Assembly (NCBI GenBank): GCA_037380725.1
Contig: JARRRL010000001.1
Span: 1 to 51,221, forward strand
Origin: JARRRL01 sp037380725
GTDB lineage: Bacteria; Pseudomonadota; Gammaproteobacteria; Pseudomonadales; JANQJO01
Direction of reading: 5' to 3'
DNA: 51,221 bases
The translations under genes were made by a program, and so were the position numbers. Each line of letters opens with the position of its first letter. Position 1 is the stretch's first letter. The notes below the pieces were generated by a model. The model was not told the origin of the DNA. It saw nothing but the letters and a program-made list of their open reading frames with translations, and searched no databases. Positions 8,314 through 18,062 of this stretch are shown in pieces.

Positions 8314-8364
8314 CCGTAACACTTATGACCGTAACACTTATGACCTTGCCACTTATGACTTTGC
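8305..8364. repeat. 15-bp tandem repeat, four copies, overlapping a stop codon
   Basis: CACTTATGACCGTAA occurs at 8305-8319 and 8320-8334, with diverged copies CACTTATGACCTTGC (8335-8349) and CACTTATGACTTTGC (8350-8364). The first copy contains the phosphatase stop TGA (8311-8313), so the array is a re-duplicated gene tail. Confidence 0.85.
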
Positions 8365-8456
8365 CGTGACGACCGCCCGCCAACACATCCCTTTATTTTT
8401 CTACTGCTATCGCATATCAGCACAACATCCTATTACTTGAGGCTTAAATCATTCTA

Positions 8457-9773
8457 ATGAGCATACCCCATATCGTAGTTATTGGCGGCGGCGCGGGCGG
8501 TTTGGAATTGGCCACTCGCTTAGGCAATAAACTGGGCAAAAAAGCCAAAGCCCACATCCATTTAGTGGATACCAATCCCACACACCTCTGGAAACCCTTG
8601 CTACACGAGGTGGCCACGGGTTCACTGGATTCTGGTATTGATGAAGTCAGTTATCGTGCTCACGCCTACCATCATCATTTTACCTTTCATTTAGGCAGTA
8701 TGTGTCAGTTGGATCGCAGGACCAAAACCATTACCTTGGCCCCAACTCTGCTGACGCCTACGATCGACGGTCTTGCCCACCAGGTACAACCTGAACGCAC
8801 CTTGCAATACGACTACCTTGTACTGGCCGTAGGCAGTAAAACCAATGATTTCGGCACACCAGGCGCGGCCACGTATTGCACCTTTCTCGACAGTCGCAAA
8901 CAAGCGGATCACTTTCACCATCAACTGCTGGATACCTATCTCAGGTTAAGTAACGACGCCCAAGCAGGCAAGCAGGTCGTGTTGAAAATTGGCATCGTGG
9001 GTGCCGGTGCAACCGGCGTGGAACTGGCTGCAGAACTGCACAACACAACAGCTTTATTACGAGCCTATGGCTTGAAATTGGGTTCGGATAATCTTCAGGT
9101 GAGTATTATTGAAGCAGGCCCCAAGATTTTACCCGCTTTGCCCGAGCGCATATCCACTTCCGTCGTGAAAGAACTCAGCAAATTGAAAATCACACTCCAC
9201 ATCAACACCACTGTATCGCGCGTCACCCCAGACGGATTTGAAACGGCGGATGGTCGGTTAATTGAAGCGGACACTAAAGTGTGGGCCGCCGGCGTTAAAG
9301 CACCTGAATTTTTGAGTAAAATAAATGGATTAACAACAACCCGCACCCATCAAGTCGAGGTGAGCCCCACCTTGCAATCCGTCGCTGACGAGCACATTTT
9401 CGCCATAGGCGATTGCGCAAGCTGCCTGCAAGCAAACGGTTCACGTGTCCCCCCTCGTGCTCAAGCTGCACATCAAATGGCCAATCACGCCTACAAAAAC
9501 CTACTGAATCTGCTCAACAATCGCCCCCTAAAAGCGTATGTTTATCACGACTACGGCTCTCTCGTCTCCCTCAGTCGTTATTCGACAATTGGCAATTTGA
9601 TGGGTAACCTGACGGGCAAGTCGCTGATGATCGAGGGTCGAGTGGCTCGCGTGGCCTACATCTCGCTATATCGGTTGCACCAAATCGCCCTACATGGCTA
9701 TCTACGAACTTTGCTCATTATATTTTCGGCACGGATCAACCGTATTATTCGCCCTCGGCTCAAATTGCACTGA
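8457..9773 (+). CDS. ndh: Type II NADH:quinone oxidoreductase (NDH-2)
   Basis: Single-subunit, non-proton-pumping NADH dehydrogenase that passes electrons from NADH to quinone at the inner face of the membrane. The 438-aa protein has an N-terminal FAD motif (VIGGGAGGLELA, residues 7-18), HLWKPLLHEVATG, a second dinucleotide fold (GIVGAGATGVELAAEL) and the second FAD motif IFAIGDCA. The basic C-terminus is typical of membrane anchoring. Length equals the family norm. ATG 8457 has GAGG 13 nt upstream. It is convergent with sucD. Confidence 0.95.
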   Translation: MSIPHIVVIGGGAGGLELATRLGNKLGKKAKAHIHLVDTNPTHLWKPLLHEVATGSLDSGIDEVSYRAHAYHHHFTFHLGSMCQLDRRTKTITLAPTLLTPTIDGLAHQVQPERTLQYDYLVLAVGSKTNDFGTPGAATYCTFLDSRKQADHFHHQLLDTYLRLSNDAQAGKQVVLKIGIVGAGATGVELAAELHNTTALLRAYGLKLGSDNLQVSIIEAGPKILPALPERISTSVVKELSKLKITLHINTTVSRVTPDGFETADGRLIEADTKVWAAGVKAPEFLSKINGLTTTRTHQVEVSPTLQSVADEHIFAIGDCASCLQANGSRVPPRAQAAHQMANHAYKNLLNLLNNRPLKAYVYHDYGSLVSLSRYSTIGNLMGNLTGKSLMIEGRVARVAYISLYRLHQIALHGYLRTLLIIFSARINRIIRPRLKLH

Positions 9774-9781
9774 GCTCATGC

Positions 9782-9976
9782 TCAAACACGGTGATAATAC
9801 ACCGCAAAAGCATTAAAGAAATTATCACCGGTAGCCGTCATCAATGACGATGATATGGCTTCTCTCTTTGAAATATCCAGGGTTCTACGCAACCATACGT
9901 TCTGTCGACGCTCATCGTCATTTAACGTCTTACTCGCTTGCATTGTTTGAGGACCCATGTGAGTTTGAGGACCCAT
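9782..9976 (-). pseudogene. Possible N-terminal remnant of an MFS-type transporter
   Basis: The minus-strand frame reads ISKREAISSSLMTATGDNFF then NAFAVY, which looks to me like the first transmembrane segment of a major facilitator protein. It then stops after YYHRV at 9782. Nothing matching the rest of such a gene (about 350 residues) follows. Its upstream part is a two-copy 18-bp tandem repeat encoding MGPQTH and MGPQT. Family assignment is from memory of the motif and is tentative. Confidence 0.35.
9789..9830. repeat. 10-bp inverted repeat
   Basis: CGGTGATAAT (9789-9798) and ATTATCACCG (9821-9830) are perfect inverted copies with a 22-nt loop, 15 nt after the ndh stop. No T-run follows. 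It may help end ndh transcription. Confidence 0.5.
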
Positions 9977-9980
9977 GTGA
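9945..9980. repeat. Perfect 18-bp tandem duplication
   Basis: GTTTGAGGACCCATGTGA is present at 9945-9962 and again at 9963-9980 with no mismatch, which points to a recent duplication. It overlaps the 5' part of the putative transporter remnant. Confidence 0.9.
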
Positions 9981-10092
9981 AATCATTTTAGTTGCCCTGG
10001 TTTTTTAAATCCTGTCATTCCATAAACTATGGCGTGCTGCTACTAACTCATTGTGGACCATCGGTACAAGGTCCCCCTGTTTTAACAGGTAT

Positions 10093-10127
10093 AAAAAAAG
10101 CCAGCACACAAATATGCACTGGCTTTT
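10093..10127 (-). terminator. Rho-independent terminator of the suc genes
   Basis: AAAAGCCAG (10096-10104) pairs with CTGGCTTTT (10119-10127). Read on the minus strand the stem is followed by a run of seven T. It lies 39 nt past the sucD stop. On the plus strand four T's follow, so it may also serve ndh weakly. Confidence 0.85.
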
Positions 10128-10165
10128 CAGGTTTTACAACTACAGCAATTTGATTGACTACTACG

Positions 10166-11041
10166 CTACCAACCGGTAAGCGCTTTAAGCGCCAATCCAA
10201 TTTCTGCCGGATTGCGAACGGTTTTCACGCCAGCGGCTTCCAAGGCTTCAAATTTCTCTGCTGCCGTACCCTTTCCACCAGCAATAATAGCACCGGCGTG
10301 CCCCATACGCTTACCCGAAGGCGCCGTAACACCGGCGATGTAAGACACGACAGGTTTAGTCACATTCGCTTTCACAAACGCTGCTGCCTCGTCTTCTGCT
10401 GTACCACCGATCTCACCAACCATGACAATGGCTTCTGTCTGTGGATCATCTTGAAACAAGGCCAAAGCATCAATAAAAGTCGTCCCAGGAATGGGATCAC
10501 CACCAATTCCAATGCACGTAGATTGACCAAAACCCAAAGCGGTCGTTTGGTTTACGGCCTCATACGTCAAGGTGCCAGATCGAGAGACAATGCCCACTTT
10601 CCCTGGCTGATGAATATGGCCCGGCATAATACCAATCTTACATTCCCCGGGTGTAATGACGCCTGGGCAGTTGGGCCCGATTAAGCGAACGCCACCGCGC
10701 TGCACAATCGCCTCTTTCACCACCAACATATCCAATGCGGGAATGCCTTCCGTGATACACACAATCAATTCCAAACCCGCATCAACCGCTTCTAAAATAG
10801 AATCTTTGCAAAAAGCCGCTGGCACATATATCACGCTGGCATTGGCGCCCGTTTCGGCAACCGCCTGCGCCACCGTGTTAAACACAGGCAAATTTAGGTG
10901 CGTTTGTCCTCCTTTGCCCGGCGTAACTCCGCCAACCATCTTTGTACCATAAGCAATGGCTTGTTCAGAATGGAAAGTACCCTGTGAACCGGTAAAACCT
11001 TGGCAAATTACTCTGGTCTCTTTATTGACAAGTACGCTCAC
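10166..11041 (-). CDS. sucD: Succinyl-CoA synthetase, alpha subunit
   Basis: Alpha subunit of succinyl-CoA ligase, which makes ATP or GTP from succinyl-CoA with SucC. The 291-aa protein has the CoA-binding Rossmann region (CQGFTGSQGTFHSEQAI and YGTKMVGG), the GPNCPGVITPGECKIGIMPG segment, and the active-site histidine in AGHAGAI (here MGHAGAII). Length matches the family. Its ATG overlaps the sucC stop (11038-11041), implying translational coupling. It is the last gene of the minus-strand run and is followed by a strong terminator. Confidence 0.97.
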   Translation of the reverse strand: MSVLVNKETRVICQGFTGSQGTFHSEQAIAYGTKMVGGVTPGKGGQTHLNLPVFNTVAQAVAETGANASVIYVPAAFCKDSILEAVDAGLELIVCITEGIPALDMLVVKEAIVQRGGVRLIGPNCPGVITPGECKIGIMPGHIHQPGKVGIVSRSGTLTYEAVNQTTALGFGQSTCIGIGGDPIPGTTFIDALALFQDDPQTEAIVMVGEIGGTAEDEAAAFVKANVTKPVVSYIAGVTAPSGKRMGHAGAIIAGGKGTAAEKFEALEAAGVKTVRNPAEIGLALKALTGW

Positions 11042-12207
11042 TCTGCACCTCCCGCCGCCGCTACTGCCATGACTGCTGCTTCGTCAAAGCTGTTAGCAGC
11101 CTGTATGTTTAGCCCACTGCTGGCGAGTTTTTCCGCCCCCAATTTGGCGTTATTACCTTCTAAGCGGACCACCACAGGCACTTGTACACCCACTTCCGCC
11201 ACAGCACCAATGATGCCATCCGCAATCAAATCGCAGCGGACAATACCACCAAAAATATTCACCAAAATCGCTTTGACCTTCTGATCAGACAAGATGATTT
11301 TAAACGCTTCGGTCACACGCTCTTTGGTTGCGCCACCACCGACATCCAGAAAATTTGCCGGAGCGCCGCCTTTCAATTTCACCAAGTCCATGGTGCCCAT
11401 AGCTAATCCAGCACCATTGACCATGCACCCTATGCTGCCATCCAGCGATACGTAATTCAATTCCCACTCAGCCGCGCGACGCTCACGCTCGTCTTCCTGC
11501 GTTGGATCTTCCAGTTTTTTAAGCTCAGGGTGACGAAACAAGGCCGATGAATCCAACACCACTTTCGCATCCAAACAACGCAAATTGCCCTCATCCGTAA
11601 TGATAAGGGGATTCACCTCAATGATTGACGCATCGTGATCCAAAAAAATCTGCACCAAGCCCATGAAAATTTGGCTAAATTGTTTAACTTGAGTCGCGTT
11701 CAAACCCATTTTAAACGCCATCTCGCGCGCCTGATACGGCTGCGGCCCCACCAGTGGATCGATCAACGCTTTGTGGATTTTTTCCGGCGTTTCCTCCGCT
11801 ACTTTTTCTATTTCCACACCGCCTTCCGTGGACGCCATCACGACCACACGACGTGTGCCTCGATCCAGCACAACCCCCAAATAAAGCTCTTTACTGATGT
11901 CACTGCACCGTTCAACCAAAATTTGATTCACCGGCTGGCCCGCTTCATCCGTTTGGTACGTGACCAAACGCTTTCCCAGCATATCCGCTGCGAAGGCTTC
12001 CACTTCTGCCGTGGAATCCACCAATTTGACACCACCGGCCTTACCACGCCCGCCCGCGTGAACCTGGGCTTTCACCACCCATCGTTCACCACCCAGCTTT
12101 TTTGCCGCCGCAACGGCGGCCTCGGGCGAATTCGCCGCAATGCCTTCAGGCACAGGCAAGCCGTATTTGGCAAACAGTTCTTTGCCCTGGTACTCATGTA
12201 AATTCAT
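11038..12207 (-). CDS. sucC: Succinyl-CoA synthetase, beta subunit
   Basis: Beta (ATP-grasp) subunit of succinyl-CoA ligase. The 389-aa protein starts MNLHEYQGKELF. It has the ATP-grasp segment VKAQVHAGGRGKAGGVKL, EVNPLIIT with metal-binding residues, GAGLAMGTMD, and FLDVGGGATKERV, the region that contacts the alpha subunit. The frame extends to 12222, but ATG 12207 matches the family start and has AGGCAG just before it. It is 88 nt downstream of lpd on the same strand. Confidence 0.97.
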   Translation of the reverse strand: MNLHEYQGKELFAKYGLPVPEGIAANSPEAAVAAAKKLGGERWVVKAQVHAGGRGKAGGVKLVDSTAEVEAFAADMLGKRLVTYQTDEAGQPVNQILVERCSDISKELYLGVVLDRGTRRVVVMASTEGGVEIEKVAEETPEKIHKALIDPLVGPQPYQAREMAFKMGLNATQVKQFSQIFMGLVQIFLDHDASIIEVNPLIITDEGNLRCLDAKVVLDSSALFRHPELKKLEDPTQEDERERRAAEWELNYVSLDGSIGCMVNGAGLAMGTMDLVKLKGGAPANFLDVGGGATKERVTEAFKIILSDQKVKAILVNIFGGIVRCDLIADGIIGAVAEVGVQVPVVVRLEGNNAKLGAEKLASSGLNIQAANSFDEAAVMAVAAAGGAE

Positions 12208-12295
12208 AAATCTGCCTCGCACGCTTTGCTTGTAAACGGTTTACCCAATTCACAGTGTATTTGATTTCAGACATTCAGCACCTTAACGACACGGA

Positions 12296-13756
12296 TTACG
12301 CTTGCTTGCGTGATCCAGTTACCGATTTCGTGCGTTTTGGCGCAATATGAATGGCTTTATTATCTACCGCTAAGGCAGCTTCGTGTAAGGCTTCAGAGAC
12401 CGACGGATGCGCAAAGACCATGAGTTGTAGATCTTCAGCTGTGCCACCAAATTCCATGGCCACAACCGCCTGCATCACAATTTCAGTCGCTTGTGGTCCA
12501 ATCACATGAACCCCTAATAAACGATCCGTCTCCGCATGCGCAATAACCTTCACCAGTCCATGCGCATCGTGTGACGCCACTGCGCGACCATTAGCCGCAA
12601 AAGGAAAAACGCCTATTTTATAGGGCTCACCAGTGGCTTTTGCCTGTTCTTCACTCTGACCAACCCACGCCACCTCCGGATGGGTATAAATCACAGATGG
12701 AATCAAATCATAATTCACATCAATGTGATGGCCAGCAATGCGCTCAGCAACCATCACCCCTTCTTCAGTTGCTTTATGCGCTAACATCGGACCTCGCACA
12801 ATATCACCAACGGCATACACCTTTGGTACTGCTGTCTCACAATGCGCGTTTACATGGATAAACCCGCGTTCATCCAAGCTAACCCCTGAAGCCGGACCCA
12901 GCAATTTCTGAGTAAACGGGCGTCGACCTACCGCGACAATTAACTTATCGAACTCAATTTGCTGCTCACCTTCAGCATCCGTATATTGCACCACCACCGT
13001 GTCGTTCTCAATCTGAGACCCCACAACACGAGCTCCCAAGCGAATATCAAGACCTTGACGCTTGAAAATTTTTGCCGCCTCTTTGCTGACTTGCTCATCC
13101 ACCATAGGCAAAAACGCATTCATTGCCTCCAAAACCGTGACCTGAGAACCCAGCCGAGCCCAGACACTGCCCAACTCCAAACCAATGACACCCGCACCGA
13201 TGACCCCCAAGCGTTTCGGTACATCGGAAAACGATAAAGCACCTGTCGAATCAACAATATGACCACCCAAAGGCGCCACAGGAATGGAAACCGGTTCAGA
13301 ACCACTGGCTAAAATCACATATTCTGCCGTGATGGTTTCCGTTTGCCCTTGGTGTGGGGTAAATTCCACATTATTTTGGCCCACATACGAACCCCACCCT
13401 TGCAACCACGTCACGTTATTGGACTTAAACAACGCGGCGACCCCTCCAGCCATTTGGGCAACGACCTTGTCTTTACGCGCCAGCATCGTCTCAACGTCAA
13501 TACCCAGTGCTTTGACTTCAATCCCATGACTTGAAAACGATTCACGCGCTTCGGCGTATTTGTGCGACGTATCCAAGAGCGCTTTTGACGGGATACACCC
13601 TACGTTTAGGCACGTTCCGCCCAAAGCAGGTTTACCCGCTTCGTTTATACGCATTTCAATGCAAGCGGTATTCAAGCCCAACTGCGCTGCTTTAATGGCC
13701 GCAGCGTATCCACCCGGTCCCCCTCCAATGACGACAACGTCAAATGATTTACTCAT
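12296..13756 (-). CDS. lpd: Dihydrolipoyl dehydrogenase (E3)
   Basis: FAD-dependent E3 component of 2-oxoacid dehydrogenase complexes, re-oxidising dihydrolipoamide with NAD+. The 486-aa protein has VIGGGPGGYAAA at the N-terminus, the redox disulfide GGTCLNVGCIPSK, the NAD fold GVIGAGVIGLELGSVW, the FAD motif VYAVGDIV, and the C-terminal catalytic His-Glu pair in AHPSVSEALHEA. It sits between sucB and sucC, so it most likely serves the 2-oxoglutarate complex. The conserved ATG 13756 is the natural start. Confidence 0.97.
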   Translation of the reverse strand: MSKSFDVVVIGGGPGGYAAAIKAAQLGLNTACIEMRINEAGKPALGGTCLNVGCIPSKALLDTSHKYAEARESFSSHGIEVKALGIDVETMLARKDKVVAQMAGGVAALFKSNNVTWLQGWGSYVGQNNVEFTPHQGQTETITAEYVILASGSEPVSIPVAPLGGHIVDSTGALSFSDVPKRLGVIGAGVIGLELGSVWARLGSQVTVLEAMNAFLPMVDEQVSKEAAKIFKRQGLDIRLGARVVGSQIENDTVVVQYTDAEGEQQIEFDKLIVAVGRRPFTQKLLGPASGVSLDERGFIHVNAHCETAVPKVYAVGDIVRGPMLAHKATEEGVMVAERIAGHHIDVNYDLIPSVIYTHPEVAWVGQSEEQAKATGEPYKIGVFPFAANGRAVASHDAHGLVKVIAHAETDRLLGVHVIGPQATEIVMQAVVAMEFGGTAEDLQLMVFAHPSVSEALHEAALAVDNKAIHIAPKRTKSVTGSRKQA

Positions 13757-13899
13757 AGAAAATGCCCTTTATTATCTGTTATTACGCCTTGATCCTCAGC
13801 ACAGTTCGTCTTGATTGTTCAAAAGCGTAAAAAATATGGTCTGTTCAAGCCGCTATCGATCATACGCCCATCAGCGCCATCAAGACCCGTTTCGGTCTC

Positions 13900-15138
13900 T
13901 TATAAATCCAACAACAGACGAGTGGGATCTTCGATAAATTCTTTAATGGTTACCAAAAATTGAACCGCTTCTTTACCATCAATCAATCGATGATCATACG
14001 ACATAGCCAAATACATCATCGGTCGTATGACAACCTGACCGTTTTCAGCCACTGGCCTTTCCTGGATCGAGTGCATACCCAAAATAGCCGTTTGTGGTGG
14101 ATTCAAAATTGGCGTAGAAAGCAAAGATCCGAACACGCCACCATTTGAAATGGTAAACGTACCACCGGTCATGTCTTCAATAGCCAGCTTACCATCCCGC
14201 GCCTTCTTTCCATAATCAACTATTTTTTGCTCAATTTCAGCAAAGCTCTTCATGTCAGCATCGCGCAAAATCGGTACCACTAATCCTCGATCTGTCGAAA
14301 CAGCCACACCCACATCGTAAAAACCATGATACACAATATCGCTATCATCGATGGAGGCATTCACAGCCGGGAAGCGTTTCAATGCCTCAACACCCGCACG
14401 AACGAAAAACGACATAAAACCCAGTTTGACACCATGGCGATCCAAAAATCGGTCTTTATATTGCTTTCGTGTCGCCATAAGCGGCGCCATATTCACTTCA
14501 TTAAACGTCGTGAGCATCGCCGTCTGATTTTTCGCCTGCATTAAACGCTCTGCCACCCGCGCCCGCAAGCGCGTCATAGGCACGCGTCGCTCTTCACGCG
14601 CACCCACATTTTGGGTCAACGCATCGGTCAGCTCAAATTCAGGAACCACCTTCAGATCTGGACGACTCGCCCCGTCCTTACGCTCTCCACCACTGAGATA
14701 ACGCACCACATCATCCTTGGTGACTCGCCCATCTTTTCCGCTGCTTGGAATCTGGTCAATAGTCAAGTTATTTTCTTTCAATAACTTACGCACTGCGGGT
14801 CCCGCCACAGCGCCAGCACTCATGACCGCGTCATGACCAGCGACAGCTACTGAGTCACCCACCGCACCTTGACCTTGAGCGGCCACACTTTTAGCGACGG
14901 CGCCTTCCTCAAACGTGGCCAAAACTTCAAGACTCTCCACCGTCTCACCCTCTGCCTTCAGGATGCTCTGCAAGGTGCCGTTACTCGGAGCCACCACTTC
15001 TAGCACCACTTTGTCCGTCTCAATATCCACCAATAGTTCATCCCGAGACACAGCATCTCCGGGTTGTTTGTGCCACGTGGCCACAGTGCCTTCCGCAACA
15101 GACTCTGGAAACTGTGGTGCTTTTATATCGCTGGCCAT
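13900..15138 (-). CDS. sucB: 2-oxoglutarate dehydrogenase E2 (dihydrolipoyl succinyltransferase)
   Basis: E2 core of the 2-oxoglutarate dehydrogenase complex. The 412-aa protein has one N-terminal lipoyl domain with the lipoylated lysine in ETDKVVLEV, then an Ala/Val/Gly-rich linker. An E3-binding domain (AVRKLLKENNL, GKDGRVTKDDV) and the acyltransferase domain ending in YDHRLIDG complete it. All parts are present and in order. It lies 77 nt downstream of sucA on the same strand, with lpd next. Confidence 0.97.
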   Translation of the reverse strand: MASDIKAPQFPESVAEGTVATWHKQPGDAVSRDELLVDIETDKVVLEVVAPSNGTLQSILKAEGETVESLEVLATFEEGAVAKSVAAQGQGAVGDSVAVAGHDAVMSAGAVAGPAVRKLLKENNLTIDQIPSSGKDGRVTKDDVVRYLSGGERKDGASRPDLKVVPEFELTDALTQNVGAREERRVPMTRLRARVAERLMQAKNQTAMLTTFNEVNMAPLMATRKQYKDRFLDRHGVKLGFMSFFVRAGVEALKRFPAVNASIDDSDIVYHGFYDVGVAVSTDRGLVVPILRDADMKSFAEIEQKIVDYGKKARDGKLAIEDMTGGTFTISNGGVFGSLLSTPILNPPQTAILGMHSIQERPVAENGQVVIRPMMYLAMSYDHRLIDGKEAVQFLVTIKEFIEDPTRLLLDL

Positions 15139-15215
15139 AGGAAAATCCCCACACCTTTTCTTTCAAGTAAAAACGGTCATTCAAATTTAGTTACTGAGAA
15201 ACATTAACTTAACAG

Positions 15216-18062
15216 CTAGGCCTCCGTAACCCGAAACGCATCAAGAATCAATTTTTGCTGTTCTTCAACGTGTACTGACATATAGCCACTGGCCGCGGCA
15301 GCAGAAGCCACTCGACCGGCATAAAGCAGTACCGGTTGATGAATCAATCGGGCGATGACTCGACTCATGCGATGCTGACTGCAGAACCAAGCACCCTGAT
15401 TCTTTGGTTCTTCTTGGCACCACACAACCCATTTCAAATTTGGATAGAGACTCAAAGCCGAATACAACTCATCATCCGGAAAAGGATACAATTGCTCAAT
15501 GCGTATAATAGCCGTATCAGACCACGACTCCGCTTGACGGCGCTCAACCAAATCATAATACACACGCCCACTACACATAATCACACGTTCAACTTGCTGT
15601 GGGTCGATATCTTCTATTTCCGGCAAAACCATCTGAAACGACCCTTCCGCCAGATCTTCGAGCGTGGAGACGCAGGCTTTATGCCTCAAGAGACTCTTCG
15701 GCGACATCACGATTAAGGGCTTGCGCAAGGGACGAATCGCTTGTCGACGCAACATGTGATAGATCTGCGCCGGCGTCGACGGGACACAGATTTGCATGTT
15801 GTTTTCAGCACACAGCTGCAAAAACCGCTCCAACCGCGCGGAAGAGTGCTCGGGCCCTTGGCCTTCATAACCGTGGGGCAACAACATCACTAAACCACAC
15901 AAACGTGACCACTTATGCTCCCCAGATGAAATGAATTGATCGATCACAACTTGAGCGCCATTAGCAAAATCGCCGAATTGCGCTTCCCAAATCACGAGGC
16001 TTGCGGGTGACGTTGTGGCATAACCGTACTCAAACGCCAACACAGCCTCTTCTGACAGCAGCGAATCGTAAATATCAAAGCGCACACCCGCTTCACGGGC
16101 AATGTTCAATAAGGGAATGTGTACCTTGCCGTCTTTTTGACTGTGCAACACCACATGACGGTGGGAAAAAGTGCCTCGACCCGAATCTTGCCCCGAAATA
16201 CGGATGGGATAACCCTCATGCAGAAGCGTCGCGTACGCCATCATTTCCGCGTAACCCCAATTAATGGACAAAGCGCCTGCCGTCATCCGCTTACGATCTT
16301 CGATGATTTTCTGTACTTGCCGCTGTAACACAAAGCCTTCGGGCATGAGTTCTAAGCCCTGCGCCACCGCTTGCAGCTGCTTGACCTCCATGGTGGTATC
16401 AGCATAAGGGATCCAATCATGCCCCACGTAAGAAGACCAATCCACAAACAGCTTTTTATTGGGTTGCGTCACGAGTGATTTCACAACGTGTGCGCCCTGC
16501 TCCAGCAAGTTGCGATACACTTCCGCCATGTCATCCGCTTCGGAAGCCGTAATCACGCCTTCTTGCTCCAACAGGCCAGCGTACCGATCTCGCACCGGTT
16601 TCAAGGTGCGAATCACTTTGTACATAAGCGGTTGCGTACCCGAGGGTTCATCGGTCTCATTGTGACCATGACGACGGTAGCACACCAGATCAATAACAAC
16701 GTCTTTCTTGAATTCATGCCGAAAATCCACAGCCATCTGCGTCACAAACAAGACGGCTTCCGGATCATCCCCATTCACGTGAAAAATCGGCGCCTGGACT
16801 ATTTTGGCCACGTTGGTGCAATATTCAGTGGATCGCGAGTCTTCTCGTTTGCTTGTGGTAAATCCCACTTGGTTGTTCACAATAATGTGCAAGGTCCCGC
16901 CCGTGCGATACGCCCGCGTTTGCGACATCTGCAGGATTTCCATCACAACGCCTTGTCCAGCAAAAGCCGCATCACCATGAATCAGTATCGGTGTGACTTG
17001 CTCTCCCGTTTTATCGAGACGGCGATCTTGTCGAGCACGCACTGAACCAGCTACAACCGGGGATACAATTTCCAAGTGAGAGGGGTTAAACGCCAGCGCC
17101 AGATGCACTTCACCGCCCGGAGTCAGCACATTAGATGAAAAGCCCTGATGATACTTCACGTCACCTGAGCCGCGCGTCACCAAACGCTTTCCTTCGAATT
17201 CCCCGAATAACTCAGTGGGGTTTTTCCCCAAAATATTAACCAACACATTCAATCGACCACGGTGCGCCATACCCAGCACGATTTCCTTCAGGCCATAAGC
17301 ACCCCCCCGCTGAATGGCTTCGTCTAAAAGGGGAATCAACGATTCGCCCCCTTCCAATCCGAAACGTTTGTAGCCAGGAAACTTCGACGCCAACGATTTT
17401 TCCAATCCTTCCGCTGCGATCAAGCGTTCCAATAAATGTCGTTTAATTTCTGCGTTGTAAACGGGGTGGGAGCGAACGCCTTCCATGCGCTGTTGAATCC
17501 AACGCTTTTCAGTCGTACCGACAATGTGCATGTATTCCGCACCCACACTGCTACAATAGGTCTGATGTAAAGCCGCGTAAATCTCACGAAGTGTGGCTTC
17601 TTCCTTGCCGATGCACAAATTGCCAGTATTGAAAACCGTATCGAGATCCGCGTCCGTGAGTCCATGGTGCGTCAGCGTCAGATCCGCCACATCACGACGC
17701 TTCATTAATCCCAAAGGATCCAACGTAGCGCACTGATGACCACGCGTGCGAAACGCCGCCACCATTTGAGTCACAGCCACTTGTTTCTTATCATGCTCAG
17801 AAGTGACTGCACCGACTTCGAGTGGGTGTCGCCGAGTGCGGTTACGCGCCAACATCTCAAAATGTTGCTTTATCGTACCATGCGGCACATCCGGTTCAGT
17901 GTGTCCGTTGACTCGGGGTAATGTCTCAAACTGCGAACGCCAGTGCTCAGAAATACTATTTGGATCACGCAGATACGCTTCATAAAGCGCTTCAATATAC
18001 ATCGCATTGCCACCGTAAAACGGCGACGAGGACCAATTTTGCTCCATTTGGCTGCCAGGCAT
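15216..18062 (-). CDS. sucA: 2-oxoglutarate dehydrogenase E1
   Basis: Thiamine-diphosphate-dependent E1 that decarboxylates 2-oxoglutarate and succinylates the E2 lipoyl group. The 948-aa protein has the N-terminal E2-binding segment (YGGNAMYIEALYEAYLRDP), the GMAHRGRLNVL and FNPSHLEIV segments, the ThDP-binding HGDAAFAGQG...NNQVGFTTS region, GHNETDEP, and the pyrimidine-like domain with SGQDSGRGTFSHRH and LLPHGYEGQGPEHSSARLER. Full length. AAGGAAG lies a few bases before ATG 18062. A 620-bp gap separates it from sdhB upstream. Confidence 0.97.
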   Translation of the reverse strand: MPGSQMEQNWSSSPFYGGNAMYIEALYEAYLRDPNSISEHWRSQFETLPRVNGHTEPDVPHGTIKQHFEMLARNRTRRHPLEVGAVTSEHDKKQVAVTQMVAAFRTRGHQCATLDPLGLMKRRDVADLTLTHHGLTDADLDTVFNTGNLCIGKEEATLREIYAALHQTYCSSVGAEYMHIVGTTEKRWIQQRMEGVRSHPVYNAEIKRHLLERLIAAEGLEKSLASKFPGYKRFGLEGGESLIPLLDEAIQRGGAYGLKEIVLGMAHRGRLNVLVNILGKNPTELFGEFEGKRLVTRGSGDVKYHQGFSSNVLTPGGEVHLALAFNPSHLEIVSPVVAGSVRARQDRRLDKTGEQVTPILIHGDAAFAGQGVVMEILQMSQTRAYRTGGTLHIIVNNQVGFTTSKREDSRSTEYCTNVAKIVQAPIFHVNGDDPEAVLFVTQMAVDFRHEFKKDVVIDLVCYRRHGHNETDEPSGTQPLMYKVIRTLKPVRDRYAGLLEQEGVITASEADDMAEVYRNLLEQGAHVVKSLVTQPNKKLFVDWSSYVGHDWIPYADTTMEVKQLQAVAQGLELMPEGFVLQRQVQKIIEDRKRMTAGALSINWGYAEMMAYATLLHEGYPIRISGQDSGRGTFSHRHVVLHSQKDGKVHIPLLNIAREAGVRFDIYDSLLSEEAVLAFEYGYATTSPASLVIWEAQFGDFANGAQVVIDQFISSGEHKWSRLCGLVMLLPHGYEGQGPEHSSARLERFLQLCAENNMQICVPSTPAQIYHMLRRQAIRPLRKPLIVMSPKSLLRHKACVSTLEDLAEGSFQMVLPEIEDIDPQQVERVIMCSGRVYYDLVERRQAESWSDTAIIRIEQLYPFPDDELYSALSLYPNLKWVVWCQEEPKNQGAWFCSQHRMSRVIARLIHQPVLLYAGRVASAAAASGYMSVHVEEQQKLILDAFRVTEA

